64,000 nucleotides of DNA from Hyphomicrobium sp. (GTDB lineage: Bacteria > Pseudomonadota > Alphaproteobacteria > Rhizobiales > Hyphomicrobiaceae), in assembly GCF_019753045.1 (NCBI RefSeq), contig NZ_JAIELN010000002.1:186001-250000 (forward strand), written 5' to 3'. Position 1 is the stretch's first letter; the number at the start of each line of letters is the position of its first letter. Both the position numbers and the translations under genes were made by a program. This document shows, in pieces, positions 55,996 through 64,000 of this stretch. The notes beneath the pieces are model-generated. The model saw only the letters and a program-made list of their open reading frames with translations. It ran no database searches and had not been told where the DNA came from.

Positions 55996-57432
55996 CTATT
56001 GCGCTTTGGCGGTGGGTTCGGGTCGTTGCTCGCTCGAACGTCGCGGTTCGGCAAGTTCGTGCTGGACCTCATCGGCTATAAATTTTGCATAGTTCGTCAC
56101 CTGCGGTAGGCCCATGAGTTCGCCGAACGTGCCGCGTGCCAAAGGACCGACGATGAGAAGAGACGCGATCGCTTGGCCGTTTTGCGCGATCGCTCGTCCT
56201 TGCTGGTTACATAGAATTCCGAGACCGAGGCTGTCGCCTTGGATCAACCCCGATGCAGCAAGAGAGGCGAGATGGGGTTCTCCCTCGACGACGCGATTGT
56301 GGGCCGGCCCCGTAGTGATGATGACGTAATCGGTTTCGTGCCTTAGGGGCCGCATCGATCCTCGTGAATAAAGATGCAAGAGGATATGATCCTCCCGGGG
56401 CTCGGCGCCGCTGATGGAGGCGGCGTGCAGCGTAAAGGTGCCCGCCGCACGCCTTCGATTGATAACGTGCTCAACCTGAGGCGCGACGCGAAAGCGGTGA
56501 ACGTCCCAATAGGATCTCAGATGCCGGACGATCCGACTCCGTTCTTTAAGGGACATCGTCGGCCAGAAGGTCCCCGCTTGGGCCCGTACCGCATCAATGA
56601 CAGCCTGCCACGGAACTCCGAGCGCTGCGGCCTCTTCAATCGTTGAACGGACCTTCCGAAGAAGTTCGACTGCTGAGAGTGATGGATCGCGGACGAACTC
56701 ACCGAACGGCTGAAACGGTTGGCGCGTGTGGCCGCGTGAAAGCAACCCGTGCCGCGAGATCGCGGTTACTGTGCCTTGATGACCTTTTCTGTCCAGCGAC
56801 GCGACCACATCGGCCATAGTCAGGCCTGAGCCAATGATCGTGACACGAGCTTGGTGGTCAATTTCCTCAAATGACGCGTTCGTCGAATCGGCAATGAGAC
56901 GGCGATCGTCTTTGAGCGCCTGGGCGAGTGTATGCGGCAGTTGCGGTGGCGGATGCGTCGTGGCGAGAACCACGATATCGGCGAAAAATATCAAGCCTTC
57001 CGCCGTTGTTATCCTCCACCGCCCACCTGATCTTTCGATCGTATGAACGAATTCCTCAATGTGCGTGATGTCACCGGACACTATGCGTGGCTTGAGGTGC
57101 TCATAGACGTATTTACCGAAAAGCATCCTGCGGACGTAAAGCTGGCCGTCCTCCGCGAGCGCTTCCGCATCGTCTGCCACGGCATCAGTCCGAGAAATCC
57201 AGTTCGTGAAGTGCTCATCCTGGCCCGGGATGAGACTCATTTTCGCGGCCGGCACGTTGATCCGATGGGCAGGATTGGTGGTTCCATAGGCAAGACCAGC
57301 CCCGACCGTCGGACGCGGCTCGAACACCGTGATTTTCGCTTCAGTTTTATATTCGGCCAAATGGTAGGCAACGGCGGCGCCGGATAGGCCCCCGCCGATG
57401 ATTGCGACTGAGGGCGAAGGCGATGTGCTCAT
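55996..57432 (-). CDS. FAD/NAD(P)-binding protein (COG4529-like flavoprotein)
   Basis: 478 residues. The N-terminal Rossmann motif VAIIGGGLSGAAVAYHLAEY and AGLAYGTTNPAHRINVPAAK are typical of the FAD-NAD(P)-binding (COG4529/HcgB-linked) family. A second nucleotide-binding stretch is VTIIGSGLTMADVVASLDRK. The C-terminal part has LIVGPLARGTFGELMGLPQV. It could be an oxidoreductase or N-hydroxylating monooxygenase; the substrate is unknown. It starts divergently from ssuD and is transcribed with the amidohydrolase-like gene. Confidence 0.82.
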   Translation of the reverse strand: MSTSPSPSVAIIGGGLSGAAVAYHLAEYKTEAKITVFEPRPTVGAGLAYGTTNPAHRINVPAAKMSLIPGQDEHFTNWISRTDAVADDAEALAEDGQLYVRRMLFGKYVYEHLKPRIVSGDITHIEEFVHTIERSGGRWRITTAEGLIFFADIVVLATTHPPPQLPHTLAQALKDDRRLIADSTNASFEEIDHQARVTIIGSGLTMADVVASLDRKGHQGTVTAISRHGLLSRGHTRQPFQPFGEFVRDPSLSAVELLRKVRSTIEEAAALGVPWQAVIDAVRAQAGTFWPTMSLKERSRIVRHLRSYWDVHRFRVAPQVEHVINRRRAAGTFTLHAASISGAEPREDHILLHLYSRGSMRPLRHETDYVIITTGPAHNRVVEGEPHLASLAASGLIQGDSLGLGILCNQQGRAIAQNGQAIASLLIVGPLARGTFGELMGLPQVTNYAKFIADEVQHELAEPRRSSEQRPEPTAKAQ

Positions 57433-57797
57433 CGAGGGGCGGTTTGCTGCTGGAACTTCTCAAGGCCGACCGTGGCAATGAGGTGAGACGGCGCAGGAAG
57501 TAAACTGCGGTGAGCGAACAACGATGATCGCTGTGCGCCCACGAATGGCTGGTAGATGAGTTTCTCCAGCATGGAAAATAATTGTTTCTTCTATAGATAT
57601 TCACTCTCGGTTTTTTTCTGATCGCGATCAGTCTTCCCGCAGGGGGTAACTGGTTACAAAGGCGAATGTGGGGGAATGGATGGTCTGAGCACGAAGCGAT
57701 CATAAGCATTTTCGAAATTCTTCTTGGACTTAAGACATCCGGAAATTCAGAACGTTCGCTTCTCAACTCTCTTTTCTGAGATTTCCAGGGTGTACTA
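57433..57797. other. Divergent intergenic region upstream of ssuD
   Basis: About 365 bases without a gene. It carries a 14-base palindrome (see next entry) after an AT-rich stretch and the promoters of ssuD and of the flavoprotein gene. Confidence 0.5.
57618..57631. promoter_or_regulatory. Perfect 14-base palindrome CTGATCGCGATCAG
   Basis: Lies between the divergent flavoprotein and ssuD genes, after a T-run. A perfect palindrome at this place could be a regulator's operator; no known consensus was recognised. Confidence 0.35.
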
Positions 57798-58967
57798 ATG
57801 AGCGATGTCGTGCCGTCGACCAACCTCAATATCCTTTGGTTTCTGCCAACGTTTGGCGACGGCCGCTACCTAGGGACTTCCTTCGGGGGTCGTGAGACCG
57901 ATCTCAACTATCTAAAGCAGGTGGCGCAAGCGGCAGATGCGCTCGGCTTCTATGGCGTCCTGCTGCCAACGGGGCGAACCTGTGATGACTCATGGATTGT
58001 CGCGGCAGCGCTTGCACCGCAGACAACGACTCTCAGATATCTCGTCGCACTTCGACCTGGGCTTCAATCGCCAACGGTAGCGGCGCGAATGACGGCGACC
58101 CTCGATCGGTTGTCGAGCGGGCGGCTCCTCGTTAACGTCGTTACGGGCGGCGATCCCGTCGAGAACAAAGGCGAGGGCCTCTTCTATAATCATGCCGAGC
58201 GCTACGAGTTGACCCGGGAATTTCTTGGCGTTTACCGCTCGCTGCTTGCGGGAGAGAATGTCACCTTCAAAGGCCGCTACATCGAGTTGGAAGACGGTCG
58301 ACTCCAATATCTGCCGGTGCAGCAGCCGTCGGTGCCACTTTACTTTGGCGGTTCGTCCCCTGCGGGTATCGGCGTTGCGGCTCAGTCCATCGATAAGTTT
58401 CTAACGTGGGGCGAGCCTCCCGGCGACGTTGCCGAGAAGATCTCCGTGGTTCGGGAAGCCGCGGCGAAGGAGGGACGCAACTTAAGCTTTGGCATTCGTC
58501 TCCATGTCATCGTCCGCGAAACACGCGAGGCAGCATGGAAAGCGGCTGAAAAACTCATCTCGCATCTGGACGACGACACGATCGCGGCGGCTCAGAAAAT
58601 CTTTGCCCGCATGGATTCAGTGGGTCAAAAGCGCATGACAGCGCTGCATGGAGGCCATCGCGACAAACTCGAAATCAGTCCCGATCTTTGGGCTGGTGTC
58701 GGTCTCGCGCGCGGCGGAGCGGGAACGGCGCTCGTCGGCGATCCCGAGACAGTTGCAAAACGCATAAAGGAATATGCCGCACTCGGGATCGACAGTTTCA
58801 TCCTCTCTGGATACCCACATCTCGAAGAGGCTTATCGCTTCGCTGAACTGGTCTTTCCGCTCTTGCCCCTTGGTCGTGCTAAACAACCGGGGCCTCTCAA
58901 CGTCAACACGGGTCCGTTTGGAGAAGTCATTCGGCCCGATGCCGGGCGGCAAGCTGCTCAATCCTAG
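57798..58967 (+). CDS. ssuD: Alkanesulfonate monooxygenase SsuD
   Basis: 389 residues, close to the 381 of E. coli SsuD. FMNH2-dependent, it splits C1-C14 alkanesulfonates into aldehyde and sulfite. The start [17 protein letters not shown] and [20 protein letters not shown] are typical. Residues known to matter in E. coli are all present: Arg and His in [11 protein letters not shown], Arg in [20 protein letters not shown], and Tyr in [18 protein letters not shown]. The ATG at 57798 follows AGGG. SsuEABC are not nearby, so the FMN reductase at 53321 and other importers may serve it. Confidence 0.93.
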   Translation: MSDVVPSTNLNILWFLPTFGDGRYLGTSFGGRETDLNYLKQVAQAADALGFYGVLLPTGRTCDDSWIVAAALAPQTTTLRYLVALRPGLQSPTVAARMTATLDRLSSGRLLVNVVTGGDPVENKGEGLFYNHAERYELTREFLGVYRSLLAGENVTFKGRYIELEDGRLQYLPVQQPSVPLYFGGSSPAGIGVAAQSIDKFLTWGEPPGDVAEKISVVREAAAKEGRNLSFGIRLHVIVRETREAAWKAAEKLISHLDDDTIAAAQKIFARMDSVGQKRMTALHGGHRDKLEISPDLWAGVGLARGGAGTALVGDPETVAKRIKEYAALGIDSFILSGYPHLEEAYRFAELVFPLLPLGRAKQPGPLNVNTGPFGEVIRPDAGRQAAQS

Positions 58968-59302
58968 GTGTTCCGGAAGCCCGACGATTTTGACCTTGGC
59001 GCGTCGCTCCTCGCCCTCATTTGGAAGTGCATTTCCCATCAAGCTCGCAGACGTAATAGGAGCCACGTCTATGAAGCCAATGCCTTTTGCAATCGCAATT
59101 AGAGAACTCAGTTAGGAATGGTCGGATGGGTGAGCCTGCGGCCTATTCCGATCAAGGAAAATCAAATGCATATCTCATATATATATTAGACAGAAGAGAG
59201 ATTCCGGCGCTGCATATCAGAACGCAGCGTTGGGGCGCAGCCGTAATCGGCCCGCTCCGAGTTGCTCTCTTATCCCAGCTTCGACGTATGAAGGAAACCA
59301 TC
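58968..59302. other. Intergenic region upstream of the permease
   Basis: About 335 bases. The stretch at 59160-59190 is AT-rich (CATATCTCATATATATATTAG) and may hold the permease promoter. No convincing gene was seen. Confidence 0.4.
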
Positions 59303-60748
59303 ATGGTCTCGGACGTGAGCCTTGAGCTGTCGCCGATTGCAGATGTTCCGGTTCGCTCCACCGGCACCACTCGGCTACGGGGGAACCTCGGCGTCTGGCA
59401 GATCGTGTTCATGGTCACTGCCGCGGCTTCACCGCTCGGCGTGCTCGGAGGCACTGTGATCGTCGGCATCGGGACCGGTAACGGCACGGGGTTTCCCGCT
59501 ACCTATATCGTTACCGGAATCGCGCTGCTGTTGTTCGCAATTGGCTTTACGGCGATGACCCCGTATGTGCGGACCGCAGGTGCCTTCTACGCCTACATCG
59601 ATAAGGGGCTCGGGCGCAGCATCGGTCTCAGCGCAGGCCTTGTCGCCCTATTATCCTACATTGCCGTCGAAACCGGCTGCTACGGTCTGATTGGCCCCGG
59701 GATCGACAATTTGCTGCAAAGCTGGGGCTTCCCAAGTGCCCCGTGGTGGGTTTACGCGTTTGGTGTTTTCGCCGTCGTCACGTATTTCGGCTACCGTAAC
59801 ATCGAGCTATCTGGGAAGGTCTTGGCGGTCGGTCTTCTGGCGGAGGTCGCCATTTGCCTCGTATTCGACGCCGTGGTGATAGCCCGAGGTGGCGATAGCG
59901 GACTGTCCACTGGCATTATCTCATACGATCAGGTGTTTTCCGGCGCTCCGGGAGTGGGAATTCTCTTTGCTATCCTGAGTTTCCTCGGTTTCGAGGCAAC
60001 GGCTGTTTTTCGCGACGAGGCCCGCGATCCAGAGCGCACCATCAAACGCGCCACCTATAGCTCACTCATTCTCATCACCGTGTTTTACGCGGTCTCGTCA
60101 TGGGCGCTGATCACCGCCGTCGGCGATCAGAATGCGGTGAAAATCGCCACTGAGAACAGCGGCACAATGCTCTCCGACGCGACCCACCGCTATCTTGGCC
60201 CCATTGGTTTCCAGGCCATCCAAGTGCTCTTTGTCACCAGCCTCTTTGCCTGCATCCTGTCGTTCCATAACATCGTCTCCCGGTATGTGTTCGTGCTTTC
60301 GGAGCGGAATGTGTTCCCCAAGAGCCTGGGCGTGGCCCATAGTCGTCACTACTCTCCCCACCGGGCCTCGATCGCAACCTCCATTGTGGTGGCTGCGCTC
60401 GTGATCCTCGGGGCTGCTACTAACCTCGATCCGATCAATCAGTTCTATACTTGGCTCGGGGGATTCTCAGCTGTCGGCGTGGTGTTGCTCTACACCCTGG
60501 CCAGCCTTGCAGTCGTCGTGTTCTTCGCTCGTCACCGTGAGCACACGGTGGGGATCTGGAGGGGGGCTATCGCGCCCGGCCTCGGATTCCTTACTCTTGC
60601 CGCGTTCTTCGGTCTCGTTCTGCAAAATCTCAAGACCCTCGTCGGCGGCAGCGATCCGCTCGCGGTCACTATCCTCGCTCTGCTCATAGGCGCCTTCGTG
60701 CTGGGGCCGATCCTTGCCAAACTCCGTCCCAAACTCGAGCTGGAATAG
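59303..60748 (+). CDS. APC-superfamily amino-acid/amine permease
   Basis: About 481 residues with twelve predicted membrane helices. GVWQIVFMVTAAASPLGVLG is the first helix with the substrate-binding glycine region, TPYVRTAGAFYAYIDKGLGR the third, and FLGFEATAVFRDEARDPERT followed by TIKRATYSSL the conserved APC loop. The ATG at 59303 follows AAGGAA at good spacing; the upstream ATG at 59288 has no clear site. It probably imports an amino acid or amine. In this cluster it could bring in an amine-containing organosulfur substrate, as inference. Confidence 0.85.
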   Translation: MVSDVSLELSPIADVPVRSTGTTRLRGNLGVWQIVFMVTAAASPLGVLGGTVIVGIGTGNGTGFPATYIVTGIALLLFAIGFTAMTPYVRTAGAFYAYIDKGLGRSIGLSAGLVALLSYIAVETGCYGLIGPGIDNLLQSWGFPSAPWWVYAFGVFAVVTYFGYRNIELSGKVLAVGLLAEVAICLVFDAVVIARGGDSGLSTGIISYDQVFSGAPGVGILFAILSFLGFEATAVFRDEARDPERTIKRATYSSLILITVFYAVSSWALITAVGDQNAVKIATENSGTMLSDATHRYLGPIGFQAIQVLFVTSLFACILSFHNIVSRYVFVLSERNVFPKSLGVAHSRHYSPHRASIATSIVVAALVILGAATNLDPINQFYTWLGGFSAVGVVLLYTLASLAVVVFFARHREHTVGIWRGAIAPGLGFLTLAAFFGLVLQNLKTLVGGSDPLAVTILALLIGAFVLGPILAKLRPKLELE

Positions 60749-61156
60749 CCGGCAGGGGAGAGGGGGAGCGTATCGTGCGCTCCCTCACCCCGATCTCTCC
60801 TGCACGGACAGTGGAAGAGTTTCGCAAGGGCCTGCTTAAAGAGCTGGGTCATAAATACCCTCTATCCTCATAAATACCCTCTATCCAAAGAACTGATCTA
60901 TCCGCCCGTTACGCTATCCTCTCCAGTCATGACGGAGCCGTGCTTCGGATAGACTGGCAGACCCTCAATAAAATCACGTCGAATATCACCAAGAGCAAAG
61001 GCCGTCGGACCGCACCGAGCATGCAGGATTCGAACCCGAGCGGGCACTTTCAAAGCGGCTGCCAAAGGCAATTGGCATCGCATTTAAAATGGGACCGACA
61101 GGATCACAAATCTCAGCGAGTAATGCATTGACGATAGTGTCCGGGCTCCAGGTTTT
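60749..61156. other. Intergenic region with tandem repeat and tRNA-like fragment
   Basis: About 410 bases with no gene. It contains two tandem 19-base copies (next entry) and, at 61023-61040, a minus-strand GGGTTCGAATCC that looks like a tRNA T-arm; the rest of a tRNA is absent. This is where the recombinase cassette begins. Confidence 0.45.
60849..60886. repeat. Two tandem copies of a 19-base repeat
   Basis: TCATAAATACCCTCTATCC occurs at 60849-60867 and again at 60868-60886, identical. It lies between the permease and the recombinase cassette. Confidence 0.9.
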
Positions 61157-61327
61157 GCAGCGAAAACAGGCCTCGACTTCTGCCGTAAAGGACGCATTGG
61201 TGGTGGTGCGACGGGCGCCGACGTTTAGCTGAGCGCCGGTTTTGCTGGGCTCGCCTCGCGCAACGCGGGGCTTCGGGTGGTGGGAGCGCCGATAGGAGCG
61301 TTTCCTTAAACCCTGGAACCAAACATG
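61157..61327 (+). repeat. Intact leader of the DUF3489 gene (copy B)
   Basis: Same-orientation, related sequence to 43166-43330 with shared blocks GCAGCGAAAAC, ACGCATTGG, GCCGAC and GCGGGGCTTCGGGT. CCTCGCG-CAA-CGCGGGG at 61254-61270 forms a seven-pair stem with one G-T pair. The gene start follows about 50 bases on. Confidence 0.7.
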
Positions 61328-61684
61328 ACCACTGTAGAAACTGCCTACCCCGCACAGACCAAGAAAGCCGCATCGCGGAATAAAGCAGTCAAAGCAAAAT
61401 CAGTTGCCAAGCAGCCGCCAGCATCGCCTGCCGCAAGTAAGGCCGATGCCGGCGATGAACCGCACTCGGTGCGCATCACAAAGCACGATCGCGTCCTGAC
61501 GCTCCTTACTCGGCGCGAAGGCGCAACCATTCCGGAAATGATGGAAGCAACGGACTGGCAGCAACACAGCGTCCGTGGCTTTCTCGCCGGGACGGTCAAA
61601 AAGAAGCTCGGCTTCACGCTGACCTCGAAGAAGGCAGAAGGTGAACTTCGCCGTTACCGCATTGAGACCAAGCGCGGCAGCTGA
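61325..61684 (+). CDS. DUF3489 protein of the recombinase cassette
   Basis: 119 residues. An Ala/Lys-rich N-terminus (KAASRNKAVKAKSVAKQPPA) precedes the conserved part, LTLLTRREGATIPEMMEATD and WQQHSVRGFLAGTVKKKLGF, a small winged-helix-like domain matching DUF3489. Such proteins recur next to DUF2924 and a serine recombinase, where they probably bind DNA or control the cassette. It is followed by DUF2924 after one base. Confidence 0.82.
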   Translation: MTTVETAYPAQTKKAASRNKAVKAKSVAKQPPASPAASKADAGDEPHSVRITKHDRVLTLLTRREGATIPEMMEATDWQQHSVRGFLAGTVKKKLGFTLTSKKAEGELRRYRIETKRGS

Positions 61685-61685
61685 C

Positions 61686-62144
61686 GTGAAGAGCACCTCA
61701 CTCGACATCGCGGCCGAGCTGTCGCGGCTCGAAGCTCTCACCAACTTCGAGCTGCGTGGCGAGTGGCGGCGGCTGCAAGGAATGCAGCCGCCGAAGAGCC
61801 TCTCCCGCGATCTTCTGCTCCGCGGCATCACCTACAAGATCCAGGAGAGAGCGTTCGGCGGCCTGTCCAAGTCCATCGTGCGCAAACTATCCGGCGCAAC
61901 CTCCGGGGCATTGTTAGACGCCGACCCAAAAGCACCTTGCGTAAAGGCTATTCGCATAAGTGTGAAGGTCGGCACACGGCTCGTCCGCGAATGGAACGGC
62001 CAGACGCATACTGTCCTTGTCCACGCGGACGGCGTCGAGTGGTGCGGCAAGCGTTACAGGTCACTGTCGGTCGTCGCGCGGGAAATCACTGGCGCACACT
62101 GGTCCGGTCCGCGCTTCTTCGGTCTGGAAAGACGCACCAAATGA
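61686..62144 (+). CDS. DUF2924 protein of the recombinase cassette
   Basis: About 152 residues from a GTG at 61686. LRGEWRRLQGMQPPKSLSRD, then LLLRGITYKIQERAFGGLSK, and VKVGTRLVREWNGQTHTVLV with RYRSLSVVAREITGAHWSGP are the DUF2924 signature, proteins always seen near large serine recombinases. It overlaps the recombinase start by four bases (ATGA). The role is unknown. Confidence 0.82.
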   Translation: MKSTSLDIAAELSRLEALTNFELRGEWRRLQGMQPPKSLSRDLLLRGITYKIQERAFGGLSKSIVRKLSGATSGALLDADPKAPCVKAIRISVKVGTRLVREWNGQTHTVLVHADGVEWCGKRYRSLSVVAREITGAHWSGPRFFGLERRTK

Positions 62145-63838
62145 GACGACTGAATTGCGCGATCTATACCCGCAAGTCCTCGGATGAGGGGCTTGAAAAG
62201 GAGTTCAACTCCCTCGATGCTCAGCGGGAGGCCTGTGCTGCATTTATCCAGAGTCAAAAGCATGCCGGGTGGGCGGCGCTTCCAGACCTGTATGACGACG
62301 GAAGGCTTTCGGGTGGCACGATGGAGCGACCGGCGCTTCAACGGCTGCTGGCCGATATAAAGGGCGGCAACGTCCAAATCGTGGTCGTTTACAAGGTCGA
62401 CCGGCTGACACGATCGCTCGCCGACTTTGCTAAGATTGTAGACGTGTTCGACGCGCATGGTGCGTCGTTCGTCTCGGTGACGCAGCAGTTCAACACCACA
62501 ACCTCTATGGGGCGCCTCACGCTCAACATGCTGCTCTCGTTTGCACAGTTCGAACGTGAGATTGCCGGCGAGCGCATTCGCGACAAGATTGCGGCATCCA
62601 AGGCCAAGGGCATGTGGATGGGCGGAAACGTCCCGCTCGGATACGACGTCAAGGATCGCAAGCTGATCGTGAACCAGGTCGAGGCTGAGACTGTGCGCTT
62701 GATCTTTCGGCGCTATGCGGAACTCGGATCGGTCAGGGCGCTTGGACAGGAACTGGATCGGCTTGGCGTCGTCAGCAAACGCCGCGAGGGCGCAGGCGGG
62801 GTCCTGGCAGGTGGAAACCGCTTCTCTCGCGGGGCCCTCTATACGCTGCTCCAGAACCGACTTTATCGGGGCGAGATCGCGCACCAGGGCAACATCTATC
62901 CGGGCCAGCACGGGGGGATTATCGACGTTGAGCTCTGGGAAGTCGTTCAAGAGAGGCTGTCTGGTAACCGGCAGGCCCGGGCGCTCGGCGCTGCTGCCGA
63001 GGGGCCCAGCCTGCTTGCGGGATTGATCGTGGACGGTGAAGGACAGCGGATGACGCCGACCCATGCTGTCAAGAAGGACCGCCGCTTTCGGTACTATGTC
63101 TCGACCTCGCTGATCACAGGCACACGTTCGGACCATGCGAAGGGCTGGCGCATTCCTGCGGGCGACATCGAGACTTTGGTCCTTGATCGGCTCCGCGCAT
63201 TCTTTGCCTCGGAGCAGGAGGTTGGAGCAGCATTGTCCTGCTTCGAACTCGAGGCCTCGAAGCTTCGGTCCGCTCTTTCGAAGACAATGCAACTTGCCGA
63301 AAGCATGACGAGCCTGTCGTCCATCAAGGTACGAGAGCTTATCCGATCGGTTATCGATACTGTCGAGATCCATGATGATGAGATCATCACGTCACTGAAG
63401 CGAACGGAGATCGCATCTGTCCTGCTTGGCAATACCTCCAGTCTGCCAGCGATGAGCGAACCCGATACATTCGCACTGCCTATCGAAGCCAAACTGCGCC
63501 GTGCAGGAAAGGGAATCCGGTTGGTGGTCGGCGGCGGCATTGCCGAAAAGCCTGACGGACAAATAGTTACTTTAATGCGCGCCGCATACGCAACACGTGA
63601 GGCTCTGATGACTGGCCGCGACGCGACCATCGAAGCGATGGCGCAGCGGCTCGGCATCAAACGAGACTATTTGTCGGCCCACATGCGCGTGACCTACCTC
63701 GCGCCGGACATCGTCCGCGCATTCGTATCAGGTCACCATCCACCGGAGCTGACACCGGCGCGTCCTCTCTCTTTGTGCAGAGACCTTCCGCACGACTGGC
63801 AGCTCCAGCGCGCAGTCCTCGGGTTCGAGACGCGGTAG
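62141..63838 (+). CDS. Large serine recombinase / resolvase-family integrase
   Basis: 565 residues. The N-terminal catalytic domain has AIYTRKSSDEGLEKEF with the nucleophilic serine, DDGRLSGGTMERPALQRLLA and VYKVDRLTRSLADF. LNMLLSFAQFEREIAGERIR leads to the recombinase domain (NQVEAETVRLIFRRYAELGS). The zinc-ribbon region around RMTPTHAVKKDRRFRYYVS lacks the usual cysteines. It could cut and rejoin attachment sites of a mobile element. The frame is open from 61763 but the ATGA overlap fixes the start. Nothing recognised follows in the last 160 bases. Confidence 0.88.
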   Translation: MRRLNCAIYTRKSSDEGLEKEFNSLDAQREACAAFIQSQKHAGWAALPDLYDDGRLSGGTMERPALQRLLADIKGGNVQIVVVYKVDRLTRSLADFAKIVDVFDAHGASFVSVTQQFNTTTSMGRLTLNMLLSFAQFEREIAGERIRDKIAASKAKGMWMGGNVPLGYDVKDRKLIVNQVEAETVRLIFRRYAELGSVRALGQELDRLGVVSKRREGAGGVLAGGNRFSRGALYTLLQNRLYRGEIAHQGNIYPGQHGGIIDVELWEVVQERLSGNRQARALGAAAEGPSLLAGLIVDGEGQRMTPTHAVKKDRRFRYYVSTSLITGTRSDHAKGWRIPAGDIETLVLDRLRAFFASEQEVGAALSCFELEASKLRSALSKTMQLAESMTSLSSIKVRELIRSVIDTVEIHDDEIITSLKRTEIASVLLGNTSSLPAMSEPDTFALPIEAKLRRAGKGIRLVVGGGIAEKPDGQIVTLMRAAYATREALMTGRDATIEAMAQRLGIKRDYLSAHMRVTYLAPDIVRAFVSGHHPPELTPARPLSLCRDLPHDWQLQRAVLGFETR

Positions 63839-64000
63839 CGCGCCCGAAAGCGCCTCAAGACCATGCGAGTCTGACCGGCCGAAAAATGCCGACAGAGATA
63901 AATAGGCCCGGAAGCCCGAAAACCATCTCCCAGAGACGCGGCCAGTTGCGCGAGAGCCAAATGCCCATTGACAAGGCGCGGATTTTGCGACGAAATTCCG

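Noticed and set aside
61023-61040. Possible tRNA gene on the minus strand
   Set aside because: Only a T-arm-like GGGTTCGAATCC is present; no acceptor, D or anticodon arms could be folded.
62054-63373. 439-codon minus-strand frame opposite the recombinase
   Set aside because: It is an antisense shadow of the well-supported serine recombinase, with no family-like motifs.
1-64000. CRISPR arrays, rRNA and complete tRNA genes
   Set aside because: Looked for on both strands and not seen.

Overview
The window looks like the chromosome of a Gram-negative alphaproteobacterium. The fused transaldolase/glucose-6-phosphate isomerase, the TonB-receptor style, the DUF3489-DUF2924-serine recombinase cassette and the dimethylsulfone/sulfonate genes together suggest a Hyphomicrobium-like member of the Hyphomicrobiales. 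That assignment is an inference; there is no rRNA or other definitive marker in the window.

Layout. (1) 1-10.7 kb: sugar-phosphate block. The start of a glycogen debranching enzyme runs leftward off the window. Opposite it lies a tightly packed operon: transketolase, Tal-Pgi fusion, 6-phosphogluconate dehydrogenase, glucose-6-phosphate dehydrogenase, a HAD phosphatase, 6-phosphogluconolactonase and a ROK (polyphosphate-glucokinase-like) sugar kinase. It encodes the oxidative and much of the non-oxidative pentose phosphate pathway. (2) 10.7-17.5 kb: a TonB-dependent receptor, two exported or membrane proteins of unknown role, a membrane ClpP-like protein, a broken MFS transporter and a PD-(D/E)XK-like protein. 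(3) 17-40 kb: heavy-metal island. It has two RND efflux operons (CzcA/CzcB, and CzcA/CzcB/CzcC with a TPR protein), a P1B-4-like ATPase, a CDF exporter, a ZIP permease, a MerR regulator with a recognisable long-spacer promoter, a bufferin-like Cys/His peptide and two families of small exported proteins repeated at the different metal loci. A nested, inactivated IS630-family insertion splits the island. (4) 40-44.3 kb: decayed, mobile-looking DNA with a ParA-like ATPase, its small partner and a nuclease-like protein, an immunity-like pseudogene and a degenerate copy of the recombinase-cassette leader. (5) 44.3-60.8 kb: organosulfur accessory cluster. It contains MetQNI-type uptake with a second MetQ, two SfnB-type flavin oxidoreductases, a glutamine-synthetase-like ligase, SfnG, an FMN reductase, an outer-membrane protein, an amidohydrolase-fold protein lacking its metal ligands, a COG4529-type flavoprotein, SsuD and an APC permease. 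(6) 61.2-64 kb: DUF3489-DUF2924-large serine recombinase cassette.

How the parts work together. The metal genes cover cytoplasm-to-periplasm export (P1B ATPase, CDF) and periplasm-to-outside export (RND tripartite pumps), with small exported Cys/His proteins as possible periplasmic chaperones. In the sulfur cluster the FMN reductase would supply FMNH2 to SfnG and SsuD, whose C-S cleavage releases sulfite; the SfnB proteins, the ligase and the amidohydrolase-like protein suggest a substrate that also carries an amine. The sulfur cluster lies between two same-direction copies of the recombinase-cassette leader (about 43.2 and 61.2 kb), which fits acquisition as, or into, a mobile region.

No rRNA gene, complete tRNA gene or CRISPR array was seen. 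Start codons were chosen by hand from overlaps, Shine-Dalgarno-like sequence and signal peptides; family names rest on motif recognition, not on a database search.
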